Translations under genes and position numbers: made by a program
DNA from: Baffinella frigidus
Taxonomy: Eukaryota; Cryptophyceae; Cryptomonadales; Baffinellaceae
Direction: 5' to 3'
NCBI GenBank assembly: GCA_026770585.1
Contig: MU646657.1
Coordinates: 348,089-361,387, forward strand
Length of the DNA stretch: 13,299 nt
Notes under the pieces: model-generated
The model's database searches: none
The model's input: the letters and a program-made list of their open reading frames with translations, nothing else
Told to the model about the DNA's origin: nothing
Shown here: positions 7,584 through 13,299 of the stretch, one piece after another
Position numbering within the stretch: position 1 is the first letter of the stretch
Layout of the letters: every line of letters begins with the position of its first letter

Positions 7584-7814
7584 TCAGAAAAGCCCTGCTT
7601 CATTGCCCAGATTTTTCCTGTCTCCTAAAAAACTTGTTGAGCGAAAAACTTGTTTCAAGACTCTGCAGACGTGTGAATGCAGGAGAACCGTGAGGTCCTC
7701 GAGGTTCTTCGAGCTCCAAACACAGGCGGACGCCGGAACTTGTTCTGTAGGTCCTTTGGGTAGAAAGTCCTTTAGGTCCGTTAGGTTCTCCGAGCTCCCA
7801 ACATAGGCGGACAC
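7584..7814 (-). CDS. possible repeat-peptide coding stretch, unrecognised
   Basis: On the minus strand two diverged repeat units keep one frame: VSAYVGSSENLTDLKDFL and EQVPASACVWSSKNLEDL. Related units in other minus-strand frames nearby read EQVPVSDYVGSSKNRKDL (6499-6852) and VPVSAQCKYGNPKDL (6774-7124). Keeping the same peptide across diverged copies could mean coding, but the plus strand is also open in places and I recognise no family. There is no convincing start or splice structure. Confidence 0.2.
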   Translation of the reverse strand: MSAYVGSSENLTDLKDFLPKGPTEQVPASACVWSSKNLEDLTVLLHSHVCRVLKQVFRSTSFLGDRKNLGNEAGLF

Positions 7815-8050
7815 CGGAAACTGCCCTTTTAGGTCCTTTTAGGTCCTTTGGGTTTTAATTTCTCCCGACATGGCCCAACGACACGCCCTGCAGAAACATG
7901 CTTTAGGTCCTTTAGGTTTACCTTTAGGTCCTTTAGGTTTTAAATGCTCCCAACATAGGATCCTATGCCAACGTCCTTTAGGTCCTTTTAGGTCCATCCT
8001 TTAGCTCCTTTAGGTTTTAATTTCGCCCAACATATGCCAACCACACGCCC
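7684..8050 (+). repeat. AGGTCCTTTAGG repeat cluster
   Basis: AGGTCC(T)TTTAGG units recur many times here, mixed with longer repeated blocks: GTTCTTCGAGCTCC.AACA followed by .AGGCGGACRCCGGAACTTG (about 7706 and 7784), and GGTTTTAATTTC.CCC.ACAT then GCC.AC.ACACGCCCT (7851 and 8012). Related blocks lie at 6776-6825 and 7088-7135. The spacing is irregular, so this is a mosaic rather than a clean satellite. Confidence 0.7.
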
Positions 8051-8109
8051 TTCCGTAGAAAGGACCGCAGAGAAAGCATTTTAACGACACGCCTAGGCTA
8101 CCGGCTTTT

Positions 8110-8660
8110 GAGGGTGGAGAAGCACGAACAGGTTATTTAGGGGGAAAACCAGAAATGGCTCCAATGTCACGAACTATGATGCCTCTAACTTTTCTGCCCC
8201 AGAATAAAACAAAAACTTTTCTTCGCAAAGTTGTAGGCCTTGAAAAACTGAGCATCTTTGTTGTCCAAAGGTTTTTGCGAGAATGGGTGGAAGGGTGTGC
8301 AAAACCAGATGCGGTGGTTTCAGGGGAGTCATATTTTGAGTATGTTTGCGGGCCTCTGATGCCCCAGATTCATCGAGCGGATCTGTAAGGGACCTTTTGA
8401 GGATTCTAGAACCGTCGAGAAAAGTGAAATGAGCCCAGGGGGTCGAAAGTTACACCCAATCGAGCGCCTGACGGGCCCGCCTCGGGACCGGGAATCCCCG
8501 CAACGCCTCGTGTTGAGGGCCGTCCCCCCCTTGATCATGAAATCTGAGATCACATATGTGAACCAACTTTCAATCCTGTTTCACAAATGTGCTCTCAGAT
8601 TTTATGATTAAGGGGGGGGACGATCATGTCCCTATGCAAAAGCTCTGCTTCTCCACCCTC
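8110..8660. other. 551-bp segment bounded by a 15-bp inverted repeat, with a 77-residue ORF
   Basis: GAGGGTGGAGAAGCA at 8110-8124 is exactly inverted at 8646-8660. I see no clear target duplication, so this may be an element or a coincidence. Inside, an ORF on the plus strand (8155-8388) starts MAPMSRTMMPLTFLPQ and contains GLEKLSIFVVQRFLREW and YFEYVCGP. I do not recognise it. It is more AT-rich than its surroundings and has a coding-like mix of residues, but there is no other support. Confidence 0.4.
8521..8622. mobile_element. 102-bp palindromic element with CGTCCCCCCC ends
   Basis: The left arm runs CGTCCCCCCCTTGATCATGA then AATCTGAGATCACAT; the right arm is its imperfect complement, ending TTAAGGGGGGGGACG. 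About 35 bp pair, with a short centre. This is typical of a tiny MITE or foldback. It lies inside the 8110-8660 segment. The plus-strand ORF reading through it is fortuitous. Confidence 0.7.
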
Positions 8661-8699
8661 GAATTTCCAACCAAATAAATCCCCGGATTTTGCCTGTCA

Positions 8700-9333
8700 G
8701 AGGCCGGTTAAGGAGAACGAGGGGATTTTCTGGGCCTTAAATCAAGGCAGATCTTGGCCCAGAATTCTCGGGATCCCTTGCCAGAAATTCTGGCCCAGTT
8801 CTTAGAAGGACTCGAACGGCTGCCATGCATGTCCCCAGGCTGGCCCAGAATTCGCGGATTCTGCGTCGTTTCGACCAAGACGTTTAATTGGATAGGGCGA
8901 TCTGTTCGAATCTCGTCGGACGTGACTGGTGTTCCGTGGTGAAGTTTTTACGCCCTTTCGGTCAGCAACTCTTGCATCCGGTCGTTTTTTATTGATTTGG
9001 TCCGCCCGTCATCATTTTTTACGCCCTTTCGAATCAATGGACGCCATCTGACTTTCTTTTTTCGAAAGGGCGTAAAAACAGAGAAAAACTTTACCACGGA
9101 ACACCAGTCACGTCCGACGAGATTCGAACAGATCGCCCTATCCAATTAAACGTCTTGGTCGAAACGACGCAGAATCCGCGAATTCTGGGCCAGCCTGGGG
9201 ACATGCATGGCAGCCGTTCGAGTCCTTCTAAGAACTGGGCCAGAATTTCTGGCAAGGGATCCCGAGAATTCTGGGCCAAGATCTGCCTTGATTTAAGGCC
9301 CAGAAAATCCCCTCGTTCTCCTTAACCGGCCTC
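8700..9333. mobile_element. 634-bp foldback element with 241-bp arms and TGTCA target duplication
   Basis: The left arm 8700-8940 (GAGGCCGGTTAAGGAG...) and the right arm 9093-9333 (...CTCCTTAACCGGCCTC) are equal in length and appear identical; both encode the same 62-residue frame on opposite strands. TGTCA lies at 8695-8699 and again at 9334-9338, consistent with a 5-bp target duplication. The 150-bp centre holds three copies of TACGCCCTTTCG, one inverted. The small ORFs in the arms are probably not genes. The lack of arm divergence suggests recent insertion or conversion. The right end is 22 bp from the kinase start codon. Confidence 0.85.
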
Positions 9334-9355
9334 TGTCATCGGAATTTCATCGGGG

Positions 9356-9633
9356 ATGGCCTGGAACAGGGTGCTGGTCCTCCTTCCCCTCCTCCTCCAC
9401 ACATCCACAGGCCTCCTCGCAACACCATCTTCCGCATACTCGAGGCTCGATCTCTCGATTGGGCCTGGCCGAGCCCTGCACCGCCTCGGAAAGCTTCCCA
9501 GCGTTGGAAAAGAGGATGTCGCTGGCGGGGGGCGGCGCGTCTCGAGCCTGCGTGGAGGTGCAGGGGAGGATCTTGTGATTGGCATAGATGGGGGAACAGA
9601 GAGTATCCGCGCGTCAGTGTTTCGAGCCGATGG
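9356..9633 (+). CDS. FGGY kinase exon 1: signal-peptide leader and phosphate-binding loop
   Basis: The ATG at 9356 lies in a good context (GGGGATGG), 22 bp beyond the end of the 8700-9333 foldback element. The reading frame gives a hydrophobic leader, then IGIDGGTESIRASVFRADG. The exon ends GATGG before GTGGCC (phase 2). The next 286 bp (9634-9919) are an intron ending GTGCGGCAG; apart from a short repeated TCCCTCTGCACA (about 9681 and 9778) I see nothing in it. A long open frame on the minus strand here is a shadow of this exon. Confidence 0.85.
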
Positions 9634-12600
9634 GTGGCCCCCATCCCTGCAAACACCCCTTTCCTCTGAAAAGGGCACAAACCTCCCTCTGCACATTTCC
9701 TTCCCGGGCCTTCAACCCCACGCCCTATGCGCACAAAACTGCCCACCAACAGGTCGGGATCTAGCGACCAAATCGAAATTCCCTCTGCACAGGACTCCAC
9801 ACAGCGTTCTGGCCTGGAGCGCCACCTACTAGTTTCCCTCAGACCAAAGACTGTCACAGAAACCCAGGCGGAAGCAGGCCCACCACGCGCTCTCTCCTCA
9901 AGCATCTTGCGTGCGGCAGGTCGGTCCTGGGCAACTGTGCAGCACCCTACGCCACGACCTTCTCGCAGCCCGGATGGGCGGAGCAGGAGCCAGAAGAGTG
10001 GTGGGCCTGCCTGGGGATCGCGGTCCGGGGCGCGGTGAGCAGTCCCCTGTACCCGGAACCCGGGACCCCTAAACCGAAACCCGGAACCCGAAAACCGAGG
10101 CCCGGAGCGCGCGACTGTTCTCCCTCAGTGTTCTAACTCCAGCGTATGTTCCATGTTTCACGGCACTCAGCAACCCAGCCGCCCTGGTTGCGCTGCTGCG
10201 CCCCTCTTGCCCTACCACCAGCCCTCAGAGAAGGACCACAAGGTCGATTTTCAGATCTCAAAATTACCTTGCAGCGGGGTCGGATCTGACCCCGCTGCAA
10301 TGTGATTGTGAGTTCTGAAAATCGACGATTTGGTCTTTCCGTGAGGGTTGGTGGTACCCGCCCACCTCCACTGCACCAGCCCGGCTTTATCCGGGAACAA
10401 GTTTAATTTTCAAAAAACTGGCCTATCAAACCGGATTCTGGCCCTAATTAAATTCGCCTAGGGCCCTAATTGACCTTCGTCCAACTCCTATGCACAAATA
10501 GGGATCCATTTTCTTTTTATTTTAAACATGTCCCAGGATTAGTTTGAGGAGAAGGCACCAGCGCGCGGAACCCGCGTGGAAAGCATCGACGTTTTTTCTC
10601 CATCGTGTGTATCTTCTTTTCTCTCATTTCCCGCATTCGTCCTGATCGTCTTAATCGTATTCTAGCTCTGTCCCAGATCAATTTGGTCTCATCATTAAAA
10701 ACATTTAGAGGTAGAAGGACAGCTAATTTGTACTGGAGATCCTTCTTTAAAACTAATAACGATGATACCAGACGTAGTGGGACAGAGCTAGGTATCATCG
10801 TCTTAACCGTCTTATCATTTCTTTTCCTAGAACACAGCTGGCTGTCGAACCACACTGCTACTGCACGCAACGGGGTCGAGCACGCCTCTCACGAGCCACG
10901 CTCCACCCCACCTAGGACCCTTCCCTGCTGCGTCAGCTCAGCCCCCCCAGATCCTAGTTGCCCCCCAAAACCGCAGAGAGTCTGAGTACTTGGTCGTGCT
11001 GGTCTTGTAATCAATAAACCCTCTCCCTGGCGCCTGCCTGCGCCCGCGTCTTTTCACGTTGGCTGATTCAAGAGCCCTGTCCACCCAGCCCTTACCACCT
11101 GTGTGCGCAGCTCTCCCATCCCTGCGCTGCCTCACTTAATTTGGCCTCATCATTCCCTCAGTTTTCACGCCAAAAGTTGACGGATTTGTACCACAAAATA
11201 GGGAAACCAACCCCCGGTCTCGTCAAATGATGAGACGAGTTTAACTGAGACAGCGCTAGAATTCGAGGACGGGCCGGCGCTGATTCGAAGACGGCGCGCA
11301 GGTGCGTGCAGCGGCAGTGGCGGAGGGTGTGGAGGAGGATGGATCGTCAGCAAAAAGAGGGTCGTCTTAGTACTGGCGTGTCCTCGGTAAGTACGGACGC
11401 GTCCTGAGAGAACACATAATTTAGTACTGGCACGTCCGAAGATTCGAGGACGGGGCGGCGCTGAATCGAGGAAGCAGCCAGCTCATAATAAAGTTAGTAA
11501 GCAGAACATCTTTTAACAAATACATCATACGGCAGGTGCGTGCAGCGGCAGCGGCGGAGGGTGTGGGGGAGGAGGAGCTCGGGGCGCGGGTCAAGGCTCT
11601 CTGCGCTGACACCACCTGCTGCACTGTCGTCGCGCTTGGTATGATACTCCACCGTTACCTAAGTTAACGGAGGTTCCACTTTTGCTTTGAGACGTCTCAC
11701 TCTCGACGTGTGTCTCGGTGGTCAGCGCTCTTGCTGCACTGTCGTCGCGCTTGGTAAAATCCGCAGGCAAAACGTGTACACTCGAAGACTTTCGGTAGGG
11801 TCTTGTCTCTTTCGGCCGGTATACTCTCTCCCCGATATCCTGGGCCGATACTACGTGCTGCACTGTCGTCGCGCTTGGTCCCTCCCGCCAACCCTCACAG
11901 AACGCCCAAATCACTTTTCTAGTTTTCTGGTACACGGACGCCGGAATCCGGCGTCCTTGTACTGGAACACGGACCAAACCGATTTGGGATTTGATCCTGC
12001 TGTGCGGGCTGGTAGATGGTCAAGGCTCTGTGCGCCGACACCACGTGCTGCACTGTCGTCGCGCTTGGTAAAATCCGCAGGCAGAACGTGTACATCCTTG
12101 GGAAGTTTGCCACTCGAGGACTTTCGGTAGGGGCTTGTCTCCTTCGTCCGGTACTTTCTCTCCCCGATATCCTGGGCCGACCCCAGGTGCTCCACTGTCG
12201 TCGCGTTTGGTCCCTCCCCGCACTTCATGTGTTCGCACGCCCGTCTTTCTTTCGTTTGCACATTCGTGTTTCACACACCCTTCTACATATCCTGCTCAGC
12301 TGTAGCCTCCGTGTGTGTTTGGGGTACGCTGCACTGTCGTCGCGCTTGGTATAATGACTGGGAATACAGCGTTTAGTGAAAATAAGACATATAGCGCATT
12401 TAGCAATTATGATATTACTAAAAGCTTGGTACCCCGGACACCTTTTTGTTCGAGATTGAGAGGTTTGAGAGATTGAGAGGCAACGCCCTCGTCTTTCGCA
12501 CTTCTATGGGCCCTAAATGCAGAGACGACGATTCGGCGTGCAGAGACTAACTGGGGAATATAGAGCGTTTAGCAATTATGATATTCTACTAAAATCTGGT

Positions 12601-13174
12601 CCCCGCACACCCTTTGTTCGCACGCCCTTCTACATGTCCTGCTCAGCTGTAGCCTTCGCGTGTGGGGGGGAATACCGTGCCGCCGAGTTGTATTAACGAC
12701 GCTTCTGTCAAACTGAAGAGCACGTTCCGCACCCGGAGGGGGACGACTACGAGACGACTACGGTCCATTCAAGAGCCTGTGGTCATTGTTTTTTTTTAAA
12801 AGGAGGTCATAACGATCAAGTTTCGATAAATACACTTCAGATTCGATAAATACACATCAAAGGGTGCATTTTTCCCGAAATATACTTTCTCGTCAAAAGG
12901 TCGTTTTGTGTACACTTCTGGGAAAAAGTCAGGTCGTGATGTTTCTGCCATTACGTAGCCGGGACGTGATGACTGACGGTAAATCCGTACAGCATCTGGA
13001 GCCATTGGATTCTCGTAGTTTCCACCCTCCGGGCGCGGAGTCTCAAACTTCTACAATTACCTATGATTAAGAGGATTAAGACGACGGACTCGAACATGGT
13101 TTGCGGGTGCAGGCCAGGACCAGAAAGCGCTTCGCCCCGCGCTGCTCTGGATGGACTCGCGCTCGGCGCCGCAG
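9356..13174 (+). CDS. FGGY-family carbohydrate kinase, N-terminal part, four exons, 3' end outside window
   Basis: FGGY kinases transfer phosphate from ATP to a sugar or polyol. I join 9356-9633, 9920-10034, 11536-11638 and 13113-13174 (phases 2, 0, 1, 0), giving 186 residues of an expected 500 or so. Residues 1-20 look like a signal peptide (LVLLPLLLHTSTGLLA), followed by a Ser/Arg/Gly-rich leader to about 72. The phosphate-binding loop VIGIDGGTESIRA spans 74-86, PGWAEQEPEEWW lies at about 110-121, VKALCADTTCCTVVAL at 150-165, and RPALLWMDSRSAPQ ends the visible part. These motifs and their order are typical of bacterial-type FGGY sugar kinases; the substrate cannot be told. The leader suggests the secretory route or a complex plastid (inference). 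Exons and phases fit the family without gaps. The last donor would be a GC site, because no GT follows exon 4 inside the window. Confidence 0.85.
9920..10034 (+). CDS. FGGY kinase exon 2
   Basis: The acceptor GTGCGGCAG precedes 9920, and the first base completes the glycine codon begun in exon 1. The frame reads SVLGNCAAPYATTF, SQPGWAEQEPEEWW, ACLGIAVRGA. It ends phase 0 before GTGAGC, a strong donor. The PGWAEQ..EWW block is highly typical of FGGY kinases, so this exon anchors the family call. It is invisible as an ORF from a start codon because the frame is open only between the splice sites. Confidence 0.88.
10213..10356. mobile_element. inverted-repeat MITE, family B, copy 2 (TA-flanked)
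   Basis: The ends TACCACCAGCCCTCA and TGAGGGTTGGTGGTA begin imperfect terminal inverted repeats of about 42 bp, which include GGTCGATTTTCAGA and its partner. The TA at each outer edge could be a target duplication, as with Tc1/mariner MITEs (inference). The centre holds a perfect 13-bp stem with a 6-base loop (10269-10300, GCAGCGGGGTC side). It is non-coding and sits in kinase intron 2. Confidence 0.75.
10663..10790. mobile_element. foldback element in intron 2 with flanking direct repeat
   Basis: TAGCTCTGTCCCA (10663) and TGGGACAGAGCTA (to 10790) are perfect inverted repeats; similarity continues inward (GGTCTCATCAT against GGTATCATCGT). A 14-base direct repeat flanks the element with one mismatch: ATCGTCTTAATCGT at 10645 and ATCGTCTTAACCGT at 10797. 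This may be a long target duplication or an outer part of the element. Confidence 0.6.
11262..11335 (+). repeat. upstream partial copy of kinase exon 3, acceptor side
   Basis: This stretch resembles 11442-11572: a TTCGAGGACGGG.CGGCGCTGA.TCGA block, then a CAG acceptor and GTGCGTGCAGCGGCAG.GGCGGAGGGTGTG. The authentic region carries about 57 extra bases between the two blocks. The frame here meets a stop soon after (TAG at about 11368), so it is an inactive or decayed copy. A further short repeat, TTAGTACTGGC, occurs at about 11368 and 11412. Confidence 0.65.
11536..11638 (+). CDS. FGGY kinase exon 3
   Basis: The exon begins after ATACGGCAG in phase 0 and reads VRAAAAAEGVGEEELGAR then VKALCADTTCCTVVAL, followed by one base and the donor GTATGA. 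The DTTCCTVVAL strand is a family signature and continues without a gap from exon 2. The exon is surrounded by partial copies of itself: its 5' side at 11302, and its 3' side plus donor five times downstream. A second copy of the last 16 codons at 12016-12067 is also splice-bounded, so the copy used in mature mRNA is not certain. Confidence 0.8.
11619..12350 (+). repeat. six copies of the exon-3 donor junction
   Basis: The 22-mer made of CTGCACTGTCGT and CGCGCTTGGT occurs at 11619 (the exon itself), 11734, 11858, 12048, 12190 (two mismatches) and 12329. Each copy keeps the GT. What follows differs: GTATGA, GTAAAATCCGCAG (11734 and 12048), GTCCCTCC (11858 and 12190), GTATAATG. The pair 11734/11858 and the pair 12048/12190 also share the DNA between them (ACTTTCGGTAGGG, CCCCGATATCCTGGGCCGA), so part of the array arose by duplicating a two-copy unit. 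Confidence 0.85.
12016..12067 (+). other. second copy of kinase exon-3 end, possible alternative exon
   Basis: After GCTGGTAG the frame reads MVKALCADTTCCTVVAL plus one base, then the donor GTAAAA. Its entry and exit phases (0 and 1) equal those of exon 3. Over the 49 bases shared with 11590-11638 I count three differences (CTC/CTG, GCT/GCC, ACC/ACG), all synonymous third positions. If spliced instead of exon 3, the product would lack the VRAAAAAEGV...GAR helix. Both together would shift the frame, so the two could only be mutually exclusive. Confidence 0.45.
12232..12665 (+). repeat. nested duplications in kinase intron 3
   Basis: TTCTACAT.TCCTGCTCAGCTG and TAGCC occur at about 12283 and 12629. 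GCATTTAGCAATTATGATATT at 12391 matches GCGTTTAGCAATTATGATATT at about 12562, each followed by ACTAAAA and a CACAC/GGACAC CTTTGTTCG segment. The rest of the intron to 13112 holds a short tandem TTCGATAAATACAC (about 12822 and 12842). I see no gene there. Confidence 0.6.
13113..13174 (+). CDS. FGGY kinase exon 4, with probable GC donor
   Basis: The acceptor TTGCGGGTGCAG precedes 13113. The first two bases complete a glycine codon from exon 3, and the frame reads QDQKALRPALLWMDSRSAPQ. LLWMD.R is the usual FGGY block after the TVVAL strand. Reading on hits TGA at 13184 inside telomere-like repeat, so an exon end is needed before that. No GT occurs between 13113 and 13299. CAG followed by GCGAAA at 13175 would be a GC-AG donor that keeps phase 0. 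Confidence 0.78.
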
Positions 13175-13177
13175 GCG

Positions 13178-13299
13178 AAAACCTGAACCCTAAACCCGAG
13201 ACCCTACACCCTACACCCTAATCCCGAAACCCGAAACCCGAAACCTGAAACCCTGAAAACGGAACCCTCAACCCTTAACCCTCAACCCTCAACCCTCAA
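13178..13299 (+). repeat. C-rich telomere-type array at window end
   Basis: CCTGAACCCTAAACCC, then CCCTACA, CCCGAAA and CCCTCAA units run to the edge. The array begins 3-4 bases after the last kinase exon, so it forms the start of kinase intron 4 if the gene model is right. Confidence 0.88.

Larger units (their letters stand above)
10035..11535 (+). other. kinase intron 2 (1.5 kb), holding two inverted-repeat elements
   Basis: The intron opens with GTGAGC and a patch of degenerate telomere-like repeat (ACCCGGAACCC, CCTAAACCGAAACC; 10050-10110). It then holds a second-family inverted-repeat element (10213-10356), a foldback (10663-10790), one copy of the dispersed TTGACGGATTTGTACC repeat (about 11175), and the upstream partial exon-3 copy. 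It ends ATACGGCAG. No other coding stretch is convincing. Confidence 0.7.

Noticed and set aside
8754-9279. Two identical 62-residue proteins on opposite strands
   Set aside because: They are mirror translations of the foldback arms, with no coding support.
9300-9356. A core promoter for the kinase
   Set aside because: No TATA or other motif can be picked out; most of this stretch is the end of the foldback element.
9336-9905. Long minus-strand open frames (124 and 189 residues) over the kinase start
   Set aside because: They overlap exon 1 and intron 1 of the clearly recognisable plus-strand kinase; they are open because of high GC.
11619-12350. CRISPR array (regularly spaced 22-mers)
   Set aside because: The repeats match the end of a kinase exon plus GT, the spacers are 93-168 bp and partly repeated, and the locus is eukaryotic.
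12016-12354. A separate 112-residue gene starting MVKALCADTT
   Set aside because: Only the first 17 codons match the kinase; the rest runs through GTAAAA into intron sequence.
12796-13005. Minus-strand 69-residue ORF with a protein-like look
   Set aside because: It lies inside kinase intron 3, overlaps a short tandem repeat, and has no splice, start or family support.

Overview
This window looks like nuclear DNA of an intron-rich eukaryote, probably an alga. There is no long bacterial-style ORF. Exons are short, with GT..AG edges and matching phases, and most of the sequence is inverted repeats, small MITE-like elements and degenerate telomere-type repeats (CCCTAAA, CCCCAAA, CCATAAA, CCCTACA). 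The CCCTAAA unit fits plants, green algae, cryptophytes, dinoflagellates and relatives. A cryptophyte is my first guess, from a vague memory of similar terminal-repeat peptides and from a signal-peptide leader on the one recognisable gene. That guess is weak.

Region by region (+ strand unless stated). 1-3400: short candidate exons of a coiled-coil protein (575-712, 1493-1662, perhaps 2820-2912), among hairpin elements and a dispersed palindrome of about 40 bp. 3664-5220: a C-rich telomere-like array that flips to G-rich at about 5036, with splice-bounded coding-like islands inside it. 5220-5757: a GC-rich open stretch. 5758-6620: two copies of a 122-bp element (TACAGGGG ends), a (TG)n microsatellite, and a second inverted-repeat element. 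6620-8100: AGGTCC-rich repeats that keep one peptide frame on the minus strand. 8110-9333: three inverted-repeat elements, the last a 634-bp foldback with 241-bp arms ending 22 bp before a start codon. 9356 to the end: the N-terminal third of an FGGY-family carbohydrate kinase in four exons (9356-9633, 9920-10034, 11536-11638, 13113-13174), running off the window.

The most unusual signal is shared by the kinase and by the coiled-coil region. Exons are bracketed by partial copies of themselves: pieces of the acceptor side lie upstream and pieces of the donor side lie downstream. The kinase exon-3 donor junction occurs six times in about 730 bp. Several of these copies differ from the exon mainly at synonymous third positions, which suggests that they are, or recently were, translated. 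This points to repeated local duplication of exon edges as a way of growing introns or replacing exons. All comparisons were made by eye; no alignment, database search or transcript data was available.
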